Shown piece after piece: positions 23,901-36,888 of a stretch of 64,000 nucleotides of DNA. The stretch is from Cladopsammia gracilis. Its lineage: Eukaryota > Cnidaria > Anthozoa > Scleractinia > Dendrophylliidae. The translations under genes and the position numbers were made by a program. How positions within the stretch are numbered: the first letter of the stretch is position 1; every line of letters starts with the position of its first letter. The notes beneath the pieces are model-generated. The model ran no database searches, was not told the origin of the DNA, and worked only from the letters and a program-made list of their open reading frames with translations. The stretch is from positions 1,424,274-1,488,273 of the forward strand of contig JAJGOT010000171.1 of NCBI GenBank assembly GCA_022457155.1, written 5' to 3'.

Positions 23901-26900
23901 AATAATGCTTGAATACTATTTCGCAAACCTTCTGGGACAACCTCCTGTTGATAACAACTAACCAGTCACAAGAATAGTCGAGGGGACACTACCTATCAGT
24001 ACTGGCGAATTCACAATGGAGGAGCTAAATGTAGTATTACAGACCTATCAAACGGCAAAGCATCAGGAGTAGACAATAGTCCTGAAGAAGTCTGGAAAAG
24101 TGGAGCCCTTGACGAGCAACTGTCGGAAGTGTGCAATAGGATGCTATTTACAGGTGACAAGCCAACAGTTTGGTCTAAATGTATCATACTTCCACTCCCA
24201 AAGAAGAGTGTTTTAGGCATTCCATGAAACTATGGAGGAATAAGTCTGACTTTTGTCGCTGCCACAATCTATAACAAAATGCTTCTCAACAGAATTCGCC
24301 CGCATGTTGACTTCTTATTGCGCAACCAAAATGGATTTCGCTCAAATAGGTCTACTGTCGCCCAAATTCTAGCATTTAGAAGACTGGTGGAAGGAGTTAA
24401 GGCGAAGAACCTGCCAGCTATTCTTATATTCGTCAACTTCAAGAACGCCTTTGGCATCTGGGATACCGGAAAGTATTGTTTCAGCTACCGGCATGGACCT
24501 ATGTACACTGACACTGTTGCACAAGTTCGATGTACTGATGGCGAAACTGACTTCTATTCTCTATCGCTGCGCTCAGCCAAATAGAACACATTTCCCATGT
24601 AAACACTCGAGACAATTGGAGGGAGCCGACCAGCCATCTGGACCAGCCATTTTATTCACAGTAAAGTATAACTCTTACAATGTCTGTTTGCGTAAGCGCA
24701 TCGCAAACCATAGCCCCCGTAAGGGAAGTCTGTTCTAAAGACAGTATTGATTGTAAATGGTACGAAAAATTGAAAGTTTACGTAACGTTATAGCGGTGAT
24801 TAAGCCGGATGCGAAAAACCAGTGGAGAAAACTCCTAATTCGGAGAAAAAACTGGAAACGTATTCTCCAAACCAATGCAGAACCACCTTAACTTCTGGAG
24901 TTTAAGTAATGGTCCTAGTAAGAACTAGGCAACCTAACGGCAAGGAATGCAGAAAGGTGATAATTGAGATATTGTTGAAACCTTATTGGCTAAAACATGA
25001 AAATCTACCATCACTTAACCAGGTAGTGCATTTATTTCTCTCTAGTTTACTAATTGGTTCCCTTTTAATGAAAGCTATTCTGAGTTTTAATGCAACAAAA
25101 ATTCTATGTAGGAAACATGTAAAATTAGAAGCCTTTCTTGGCCATTGTTTTGGAGTTTCACGATTGGATGAAATCTTGGAGCACAAAAGAAACATCACCT
25201 TAAAATAAAGTTCCAGTACATTTTATTTAAAAAAACATGTTGTCCATAGGTTGATGTATACTCAGTAAGAAAAACCACACAATCTTATGTGGGGAAAGCG
25301 AAATGCCGCGGAACAATAGAGCATTGCCTAGTTCTTACACGCATTGTTACTTAAAGGTTGAAAATAACAACTAGAATGATTTAATGCTGTTTATAGCGGT
25401 ACATAGTATGCAAAAAATTACCCCGAGCAAAGTTGTAAGATGGCTGATTGGCGTCAAGTGAATAGCACGAATCAAGGAGTGGTACAAATAGGCAAAAACT
25501 GCGAATGCCAAGCATAGTAATGATAACGTATGCCCATGGGAAATACATTTCTTTTCCATTCTTGCTGCCGTGTATTACAGGGTGATCCACTTGCACCATT
25601 CCTATTTGTAATTGCCCTGGACTATGCAATGCGGGCAGCCACAGAAGGATATGAAGAACTGGGATTTAAACTACGGAGAAGAAGACGCTATCCTGCAGTG
25701 ACAGTGACTGACACAGATTTTGCTGATGATATATCTCTGTTGCAGATAACCTAGTTGACGCTCAGATACTGCTTAACAGGGTGGAAGAAGCGGTCAGACA
25801 AGTTGGACTGAATATCAATGAATCAAAGCCCGGATTTATTGCATACAACACCAGAGGAGATCTTCATACTGTTGAAAACCAAAAGGTGAAACTGGTGGAT
25901 GATTTCCATTACCTTGGATCATGGATAGATCAGTCTAGTAAAGATGTAAACGTGGCAAAGGCTAAAGCGTGGGCAGCTCTAAATATAAAGTAAAGTGTAT
26001 GAAAATCAACTCAAGATCAGATTTTTCAAAGCAACCTTTGAGAATGTCCTGCTTTATGGATCTGAAAGTTGCTATTGACAAGTACGTTGGAACAACGCCT
26101 GGATGGATGCTACACTAGGTTGTTAAGATATGCATTAAATGTAAGTTGGAGAGATATGTGACGAATGAAGCACACTATGGAGATATACCACATATCTCTG
26201 AGACAATCGAGGAAAGGAGACTCAAATTAAGTGGGCACTATCGCAGAAATATTACCATGGTTACCTGTGCCTGAACATCATCAAAGCAGCTAGCTGATGG
26301 TTCCTCTTGAGCAATGCGCTTGAAAAGTTTCTTTGACAACTCCTTTGACAGTACAACTCTTGGATCAGCCTGTTAAATATAACATTGCTTAACATTAAAG
26401 TTATAACTATAATAATCTATAAAATATAAGTTCATATGAAGCAAGAATCTTCACACATTTTGTCAAACGTAAGAGGTTTCAAGTTTTAAGTAGTAAAAAG
26501 TAGTAACAATACCGTTTCTGAAAGGTACTGGTCAAAGATATTTTGCGCGGCCAATCGCAACACCTCAACATCTGCTGCTGCAGCGTCACGCTCCTCCTGC
26601 TAAACAAACACAAAGAGCCAATTTTCAAACGTGGTTTAAGTCTTAGCCAACTATTGTTTCCAACACCTCTGCACAAAGAATGAACATTGGCTAACATTTA
26701 GACCTCGTTTAAAACATCACCCCAAAATGATTCCTTATTACAATATCCTGTCACAATTTATCCCGTCCTTTACGATGGGCTCCGTCCTCCTTTAGAGCTT
26801 GCTTTTTGTTGTGCGCATCCAATTAACCATCAACCTGTGACGTAACGGCTATAAACACTCCACAACTCCATGTGCTAGCTCTGCCGTACGATTATTCAGT

Positions 26901-29900
26901 AAATTCTGTCGAGAGCTCTTTTTAAAATTACTTTTATCTGAACTGAAAGATCAACAAAACACCTATAGTGCATCGCTGTTTCCCATTCAAATCCATCTTA
27001 ATCTGCACTTTATATCAACGCGCGTAGCAACGCGAATAACAGCAAAACAGACCATAACATTTTAGTGTCTTACATTATCTCCAGTATCACCTTCCACAAG
27101 CAGTTGACGCTCCATTGTCAGGGACAACTGCTGTTCAGCTGTAACTCGATAACTCTAGCACACACATAAAAACAAAGTCAATGGGGAAAGCAAAATATTG
27201 TTAAAATCAGACGAAAGGTTGGCTTGAACTTATATTGTAAATAATCATGCTTTTCTCTCGTATCTCAAGTATCCTTCTCAAAGTCACCAAGTTTGAACAG
27301 AGAAAATCATAACCGCGACAGCCTTAAAGGCCCACCTTCACCCAAAAGACGTTGCGATCGTTTGTTTTTGTTTTGAAATGCTCCATTGTTCATACGCGTG
27401 ATCTGATTGGTTGCATGCATTTAAGCGCGAATTTCGTGTCGCACGAAATTTAGCACAGAAAGTGATCACGGCGCGCACAGCATTTTGCGTGAAGGTGGGC
27501 CTTTAATAGCTAGGTAAAGTTGGTAAAGTCGCAAAGTTACATGAAACACTCGTCCTCGTGTTTGATATATCACTTGAAACACGAAACACAAAAGTCCACA
27601 CACGTCCATCAGAACTAACAACTTTAACTAACAACATGTACCAGTACATATCCATTAAACAAAAGAACATTCACTGCGCATGTCCATGTACCTCAACTGC
27701 CAGCCAGAAATAAAGATATGCTTGTCCATTAACACTGTTCATAAACTCTGCAACGAAGGAGCAACGCAGTCAGTAATCTACCCGGGATCTCAAGTTACAA
27801 CAAACTTTTAAGTATACTGCACTGTTCAATAATAAAAAGTCAGCGACACTTGTTAAAATCAATGGTTATTTCGATAACATTTTGAGGAGAAAAAAGATCG
27901 TTTTTTACCTATAAAATAAGACAGAGCTGTGTTGTTATCCAAAATCACTTGGAGAGGGAGTACAGGTAAGGGCTGGTTTGGTAGCAAAAGTTTTCCAAGT
28001 TCCTCCGGATGCTCCTGTTACACAACATATTCATGTTCAGTGCTGTTTTCCACGGTTTTTATCAGGTTTAAAACAACAAGTCAGAGTACATAATCGATTC
28101 AATGCTTTTGCTTCAATGTACCATACAATTTTGGGCCTGTGAAGATTTCAGCCCATTTACACTACAGAAAAATTGGATCCCGAACGTTACAAAAGCAGTA
28201 CAGACTGCATGTTTTTGCTCGTGTAAACGATCCGTACCATGTTTTGTCCGATCGGTCCGGGGCCGTGCAATTAGATTTTAAGGCCGTTTACACGGCAGAA
28301 AAATCGGGTACGGACTCGTCAAAAAAGTGGTACGGACCGCATAATTTTAGCCGTTTACACGGATAATGTTCCACTACAGGTGGGACAAAAAAAGGCCTAA
28401 GTTTAGAAGGTTGCGTTTACACTACACTTTTTGGGGGACCGGGGCAATTTCTAGTACTGCGCATGCGATCAGCGAAGTTATTATGCAAGCTGACGTAAGA
28501 AATGAAGAAACTGATACGGACCTGTGTTTTTTTCAGGTTTTGGGGGGGTTTTCACTTACGTCATATCAAAATTCAGAAGCATTAAACAATAGATTTCGAT
28601 TCCAAAATGTTTATGGAATTGTAGAGAGTTTAAAACTACACATCTTGGCCAAATTTTGAAGCGCAAAAGCAAAACCTGAAAAACCACGGGTCTGTGCCAA
28701 TCCCAAAAAACAAGGTGTGCATAGTTTACACGGGCGAAAATGTGAGGTCCGTAATCCTTTCTTGACGGGTCCGTACCCATTTTTTCTGTTGTGTAAACGG
28801 CCTTAAACGGGCGCCTATGGTACCAAAACTGAACACTATGTAGCTTCTCCGGTCTCTACCTATTTTGTGTGACAAAATAGGTGTACTATCACATGAAAAC
28901 AGGTCTGGAGTCAGCAAAACTATCATGTAAACAGCTGGTCCCGCACCTAAATATTGCGTATGTAAACGGTCAAAAACTTTGTTCCGTAGCGCTTTTTAAA
29001 CAAGTGTAAGTGTGTAAAGAAATTCCGAACTGAAGTCTTCGGGCCATTTTATCAGGTTGCGAGTACATACCGCTTTTGTAATGGGTCCGGACACAGGGAC
29101 ATCGCGTGGCAAATTTCTGCATATCGATGCATATCTGTACCCATATAAGTTGTAGTTCAATTTTATCCTTTGTTCAATTTTTGTTCAATTTTTGTGTATT
29201 ATATATTAAAATAGAAAAGAAAAAAGGAAAATCAAAATTGAACCTAGGATAAATTTGAACTAAACATATACTATATTTCTTTGAACACGCTTCACGTATG
29301 TACGTCTTTAATGTGGTAGTGTAGCAGCTTTCAGAAACCTTTATTTTCATTGGCCTTGTAAAACACAGCTGCCATTGTTTTTAGGGCTAGGAGCCATTGT
29401 TATTGTTATTGTTGTATTGTTCTTTCGAAGGTTATCGAAGCAATGGTGTGAGATGTTACGAGAGCTGCTACATCGCCTTTAATGTGGATAGTAAGATAAT
29501 CCAATCAAAGTTATTTTTGTGCTCTTACCGAAGCTAATGAAGGCAGTTCTCCATCTCCATACTTTAAAGTCCTAATTTTTGCTTCGCACATGTTCTTTAC
29601 AAATAGAAGACTGCTTAACTGTTGTCTAACTGCAACATCAGCAGCACCTAAAAAACATTGCCAGTGTGAAGTTAGATATAATAAATACAGAAACACATAA
29701 ACTAGGTGTTTGAGATCAAATTAACTAAGTAAAAGTAACTAAGTAAAATTAACTAAGTTATAATTAACTAAGTAACTAAGTAAGACTACTAAATAACTTT
29801 ACTTTTGTCCCATCAGAAAAACCACCAGATTGTAACGTTCAGCATGCGATGTCGGAAACCATGACTGCAGTCCACAGCAGCAAGCGTATCATTTTGTAAG

Positions 29901-32900
29901 AAAATTGAAGTGTGACTTGGCTACAGAAATTTCTCTAAGTATATTAAAGTTTAACATGACTATTGCTCTAATTACATGGTTGTTCTTGTAGCTGTACTGG
30001 CATTTTGCAATATTTATGTTGATATTTCAAAACAAATAATTTATTACACAAATTTAAAGAACACATTGACATTAAATTACCTGAAGTTTCTGAGTCATGT
30101 GCTCTTAATTTAGCAATCTCTATGTCAACTTTGTCCTTTACGCCCTCCACGTCTTCCACAACATTGAGGCCTTCACTACAAAACAAGACAAGTGCAATAT
30201 GGTTGACTCTTTCTCGTTAATTCTCTTTACTGAAGTTCATATGAATTTACTTTCATATATAAATTATCATAAATGTTGTCCAGTTGTTCATATCCAACTT
30301 TGTCTTCGTGGTTTTTGCATATCTACTACCAACTAAGTCAGATGCATCCGTGCACTATGGTGGACTTTCCACACATCACTGTCCTACATAAGTGCTTTCA
30401 GCTCGTTGGTGTTCGCAGCTCCTGCGTCCGACTTGAGTGTTTCCACGAATGTTTATTGTAGGCCTCCCTCTACTTCTCCTATCATGCGAGGGCTCCCACA
30501 ACGAGACTTTGTTTACTGGCAGCTCTGGGTGATAAGAGCAATGGCCAGCCAGCCTTAGCCTTCGACTTGCTATTAACTTGTCACTGGCTCTAGGCAGGTC
30601 ACCGTATAGATCATGATTAGCGTTGTGTGCTGTACAATTTTGAGAGCCATCTTTAGCATCCTAGTGTAGCACCCATCCAGTCTGTGTTACATATAAATAT
30701 CGTACAATTCCAAAAATACACAGCCCGCTCCTCACAAATCAACCCTGACTCATAACCCTCCCCCCCCCCAATCTTAGGTGTCAAAATCCTGGTTATTAGC
30801 ACATTACTGGCGCACTGTATGTAAACAAATGCAGAATTTTTTAAAAGTCAATGTTTACCTAATCATGGTCATAAAGGCTTCTCTCGTAAATGTAGCATCT
30901 TTACACTGGAATATAATGTGAAATAACTTTAAAGTGATATAACTCAATAGTCCGGGGTTTCCCCCAAAATTAACAGTAATAAATGCGTTATTTCACAAAT
31001 GAAGTAAGTTAGAAGGTGCACAACAAAGAAGTAAATTAGAGGGTGAACAGCTTAATTGTACTGGTAACTTTGAATGTTTTTTAATGGTCCACAGACACAT
31101 TATCAATAGCCATCTTTCCATTCAATTTTGCCATGCTGAAATTCATAGAAATTAAGCCTTCAGACCAAAAACAAATACAGATCAGTGTTTCATACTAACA
31201 CAAAATTGCCTGATGTATGTGAAAACTGGGCAACATTTAGGAATTTTCTCGACTTTTTGGCCAAAGTGACATCCACCATCTTGCCTCCTTTGCCTGAAAG
31301 CTATGCCAAAAACAACAACAACAAAACCTTTTTTCAGGTATCCCTGCAGGGAGACAATGAATTCAATGGGCAAGGCTGGGGCAGTAAGCATATTTCTTAT
31401 GTTTGACTGAAACACCTAGTTACACTGAGACAGACAAGCAAAGGTTGATGGAAAAGGTAATAAGAATCCTGCGACTTGATGTACACTCCACATAAAATTG
31501 CAGAAATTACCACTCACCAGCCAAGCAATTGTCTGATTTACATAGTCTGGGTCACAGATCATGGATACTGTTGGAAATAGCACACACGTGGCTATCATTT
31601 CCTATATGACAAATAAAACAATCTTTTTCAATGGCATTTCTTTATTGCCTGCAAACCTTTCTTGTTATCAGGAATTGAAGCCTTGCTAAGGCTAGGTCCT
31701 ACCCCAGAGGTAGTTGGGAAAAAGAGATCCCAGGGGGTACTCGGGTTAAATAGACCCCTGAAGAAAAGAAGAAGAGACCCCTAGGAGTACTCGGGTTAAA
31801 GAGACCCCTGGGGTACTTGGGTTAAAGAGACCCCTGGGAGTGCTCAGGTTAAAGAGACCCCTAGGAGTACTTGGGTTAAAGAGACCCCTGGGGTACTTGG
31901 GTTAAACAGAACCCTGGGGATAGTCTCTGGTTAAAGAGACCCCTGAGGGTACTCAGGTTAAAGAGAAGCAAAATCCAAATTGCATAAAAAATGTACTACA
32001 TATAAAATGTTTCTTCATCTAAACATCTTTAACAGGCTTAGCAGTGAATGGTTCTTGCTATCGATGGAAAAAATAAGTATATCAGTATATCAGCTTTTCT
32101 CTATTATTGTTCTGCAGATCAATGCAGGATTAATTTCTGTTTTGTGTTTGATTAACATTAAAAGGAACAACAATAATCTGTGAAATGGAAGCACTTACCC
32201 TGAAAAAATATCTGAATGGTTTATTATGAAAATCTTCCGGAGGGAGGAGGAGGTATAATAACGTTTCACTGATGTCTGACAGGTAGTCTATAAAGCCATG
32301 AGAGAAATGTTAAAAATTAACCATTGACTACTGAGATTGCACTTTTTCATTTTTGGTGTTTAACTCTAGCTCATTCTCATTTGGGAATGCTTTGTTAGAA
32401 TTTTTTTCCCTGCATTAGTAGCTTATCAAAAACATCTCTTGTTGTCAAAAGAGATGGTATAAGGACCATGGTCCCTCATGGCCAGTTTTGGCCAGTGTAG
32501 AAGACAATAGGTTAATTAACAATTATCCATAGAAGTGTAGGTGAACAGTGGAGGATATTTACCAAGCCGCAAAGCAGCACTCTTCACCAACACTGAGGTG
32601 AATGATTGTTGTGCTGTACATGCATATGCCAAACCAGTGGATAGCCAGCCCAAAATAGTTACTTTTAATATTTCTGACAAATGGGGAAAAATTGCACACA
32701 AAATCCAGAACAATGCCTGGAGGTGAACAGCAAATTACTATCCTGAGTTTGAGTAACCAATCAGAGAATACAAAATAAAATGTTATCCACTGGTTTGGTA
32801 TATACCGGTACTAAATAAACATATTTAAGGAAACTATCAATAGTTTATATCATGTGACTTCACCTTTCTCTTTTCCCTCTGACAAACAGATTTGTTCTCT

Positions 32901-35900
32901 ACATATATCCATCTCCATTTCATGCTCTACTTGAAAAAATGCTGTTTCTATATCCAGTGAAGCATTGTCATCTCCTGAAGAGTTCAATCATAACATACAG
33001 TTGAACCTCTCTAATACAGACACCGAAGGGACAGAGCAAAGTGTCTGTATTAGAGAGGTGTCCGTAAGGAGAGGTTCGACTGTATATGAAGTCATAACAA
33101 ACCAATCTGAACTTGAACATTCAAAGAATCTTCATAAATGTGGGTATGGCCCTCATATTAGAGCCTAGAGCAATGTAGTGTTATATTAAAGCTAATTTTA
33201 AAGTTTATTTTCAAGACCTATTAGCAAATTACCATACCTGCCAACCCCCAATGTGCAGAAATCTGGAGACGTCTAGAAATCTTTGCATTTGTAACAATGT
33301 CATTTCCGACAGTGTCTCAACACTCCCCAAAAATCACTCGAAGGCCTTCCAAATGTTGGGTGTCAACCAAAAAAAAAAAAAACGGCAGTATTGTTCTGTT
33401 TTATGTTTTCCGATCGAGTCGATCGAGAACAGCTCAAATTAGAGCACTAAATCCACTTCTTGTTTTATTTTCCTTTTTGACGTCTCGAAAATAATGAAGT
33501 TAATGAAACAATTTCGAAAAAGGCCAGGGTAGGTATTTCCCGGGAGATTTGGTGCTCTAACCGGGAGGCCGGGAGATTTGATGAAAAACTTGGAGACTCC
33601 CGGGAAAACCGGGAGAGTTGGCAGGTATGAATTACAGCCTGTGCCTAATGAACTGATAATGTCAGGAGAAAAGGAAAACCAGGGCTTACAATCACAATTA
33701 AAGTCCATGACTAGATGCTAGTTTTATTTCTCTATCATTTGTGTTTTTTACTTCATTTTTGAGCCTTATGATTCTGTAAAGAGTCCAAGTTCAGCACTAT
33801 TACATTTTAGCGAAATCGGCTTTCAAACGTTCACGATACAACGTTTTTTTAAAGTGACACCCCTGCCAAAATTTTGCCTTATGAATTTATTCATGGCCAG
33901 GTGTCCCCCGCGACCTTAAGAGTGTACGTTGTGGTTTAAATTTTACTTTGGCTTGAAATTTCATAAACCAGATTGGCTTTTCTTTATTTTTGTCTCTGAT
34001 TATGGTTACCATCATGAATCTGAGACAGAGGAATATGAAAACCAAACAAAAAAAAAAACAAAGAGAAATTTGAACCACAACATATACAGTATAAAAAATG
34101 TTGACAATATTGTCACAATTGTTGAAGCAAAAGATATTCACACCTTCACTTTTTTCCACTCTCTCTTTAGCTTTACGGTAAATTTTTAGGTGATTTGTTA
34201 TGTCATCCACAAAGCGTGTTGTCAAGAAATTTACCCATTCAACATCTTTGGACCTGACAAAGGTAATAAAAGCATGAGAATAACACTGAATAGATATGTA
34301 GTCATCAGTCATCATTCATTCAATCTACATATTATTTTGGAGGAAATACAAAATCAAAAGATTGTGTAGATTTTCAAATTTATTATAGTTAGTTATGCCA
34401 GGAGATTGAAAAGACATTTATTATAATTAATTAATTAATTCTTCTTACAGTGTACTAGGGCTGTGCTCTAGTACAGTGTATAGGGCCTAGTTGCCTCAGG
34501 TGGCTAACTTTTGTCTTTGGGTGACAAGATGTACATTGTAAACTTCCTTTTTAAACAGAACTATAAATTATGCTAGGCACCCTGAATTTCATAGTGGGGA
34601 CCCTTTGGGTTTTCACTGAAAATATATTACAAGTTCTTTAAAAGCACAACCTTTTGTTCAAACCAAAAAGGGCCGTAATAACCAGGTAGTCATAAGACAG
34701 GACTGTTGACTATAAAAGTACTTCATTCAACTGTAGTTCACCTGTTTGCAAAAGCTATAAGTGCCCTCTGCAGAGTCTGTCTGAGATCATACAGGAAGCC
34801 TTCATCTGTACTAATCGTGTAATACCATCCATGAACATAATCACGAAAGAACAACTGCAACACCTGACAGATTAAAAAAGACACTGTTTCATTAACTGCT
34901 TAACAGAAACAGGTTTGGAATGTCTGTACTATGTAGAACTATAGAAAAGTAACACTTACCTGATGTCTAGTTATAAAACTTACTAATAAGGCCTTTTCAG
35001 TTATTTTAGATTAGACAAAATATTGAGAGAAATAACATTTTGACAAAATGACAACAAACTCCACAGTGCATTTGTTGAAGTCTAATGTTTGAACCAGTGT
35101 TAATAAACAGCAGGCTTCAAATTAATGACCATTATTGTAATGTACTTCTATCAGAACCAATGTTTAACAAATTTACACCGGTTTTCCGTGGTGTGGACTC
35201 TTATTTACCACGATTTACGTCATCACATGGTCAAAATGTTGTGGACTCACGAGGCACAGCCGAGTGAGTCGGCAACAAATTTACGTCATCACACGGTCAA
35301 AATGTTGTGGACTCACGAGGCGCAGCCATGTGATGACGTAAATCGTGGTAAATAAGAGTCCACACCACGGAAAACCGGTGTAAATTTGTTTTTTACAACA
35401 ACATTTAGAAAAAAATACAAGGAAAAATCGAAGTCTTGGTTACAAAACATGACAGCAAAGAAAGAGCAAGCGTTGTCTATAACTTTCTTGCAATCTGATT
35501 GGTTGTTTTCAAGCGCACGTGATGTTAGCGTCAGCACCATTGTCTGGACTCTCATTTTCCACTCACGTCGACCAATCAGATTGTGAGTTTAGCGGCAATT
35601 GTGATAAAAAACTTGTTTGGCAGATGTAAATAATTTTTTGACAATACAGTATTTAATTTAGTGGAAATAATATTATTATCACCTATTAGCTTCTTTTTAT
35701 GTCCAGAATTGCACACAAGTATTGTTTAACAAATACTTCATACTTGACAGAGTTATTTGTCATTTTCATGTTACTTCATATTACTTCATGTATGTGACAG
35801 AATTATTGTTTATATATAGATGAGGACACTTTGTGATACCTATTTCTGTACACATACAGTCATAGTAGTGTGGCCCCTCTTTGTGTGCAATCCTGGACAT

Positions 35901-36847
35901 TACTCACGAGATTTGTCTCTGTGTTATACAAATGAATATTATAATGGAGTTAGTTTCTAAAGAAAATGTGCATGGTGCTGCATTGGCGGGGAAGAGAAAA
36001 ATGAAAATTTGGTTTTAGCAATGGAGTAATGATAACAAACTTGGCCACCATAAAAAAGATAAAAAAAGCTGATGTTTTGAGACTAGCCCCTTCAGGGCGA
36101 ATGGACAGTAACCAATTTGCTCTCACGGAGGGCTAGTGCTTGAATATCAGCTTTTTAAATCTTTTTACAGTGGCTTATTTACCTTATCATTTCTGTGTTA
36201 TACAATTTGTTTGTTGACATTTTCCTCACCTCCTGTAAAGGTTCATCAATAATGCTGGAACCAGTAAGCCTCTTGTCCATTTTAAATGACTTTCTACTCA
36301 GCTGAATTTCCTGAATCACTTTCTCAAGACCTTTTGACACTGGACCAAAATCACCCTCCAGTGTATTTTTTGTCATCTCTTGTGACATTAAGTATCCCCA
36401 GTAACTAAGCACCAGAACAAATCTGTGTATTAAAGGAAGGTCATTAATTGACAAGTTATCAATGCAATGCAAAGTTTGCATACAAACCATTGCTTATAAC
36501 CAGTACATAACTCTAGTTTCTGCAGCATGAGGTCACTTAGATTTGCAATAACATGTAGAAAAACAAAACTAAGGTTTACCAGGGCTTTTTTTTTATAGTA
36601 AACCTGAGGCATTGCTGTGTCAACCTCTGACTGCCCACCGACATAGTGATAAAAAAGCTGAAATTTCTTAAAATATACATTCAAACCTCTATTAAGCGGT
36701 CACCCTCAGAAAATAGCCAGAGCATGTAAAATTTAGCATGTTATAATATGGCAAAAATTGAACAAGAAAGCAAAAATAAAGACATGATGTTCTGAGAGGC
36801 ACAATATATGGTATTAAATAAAAGTTATTTGTTATAGTAATTGGACT

Positions 36848-36888
<41 letters not shown>

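Noticed and set aside
24909..25208. Open frame of 99 codons inside the split LINE
   Set aside because: It falls in the repetitive insert between the two RT blocks, overlaps an equal frame on the other strand and shows no domain.
33887..34315. 142-codon minus-strand frame taken as one protein
   Set aside because: Only 34144-34253 is real (sorting nexin exon 4); the rest is intron read through.
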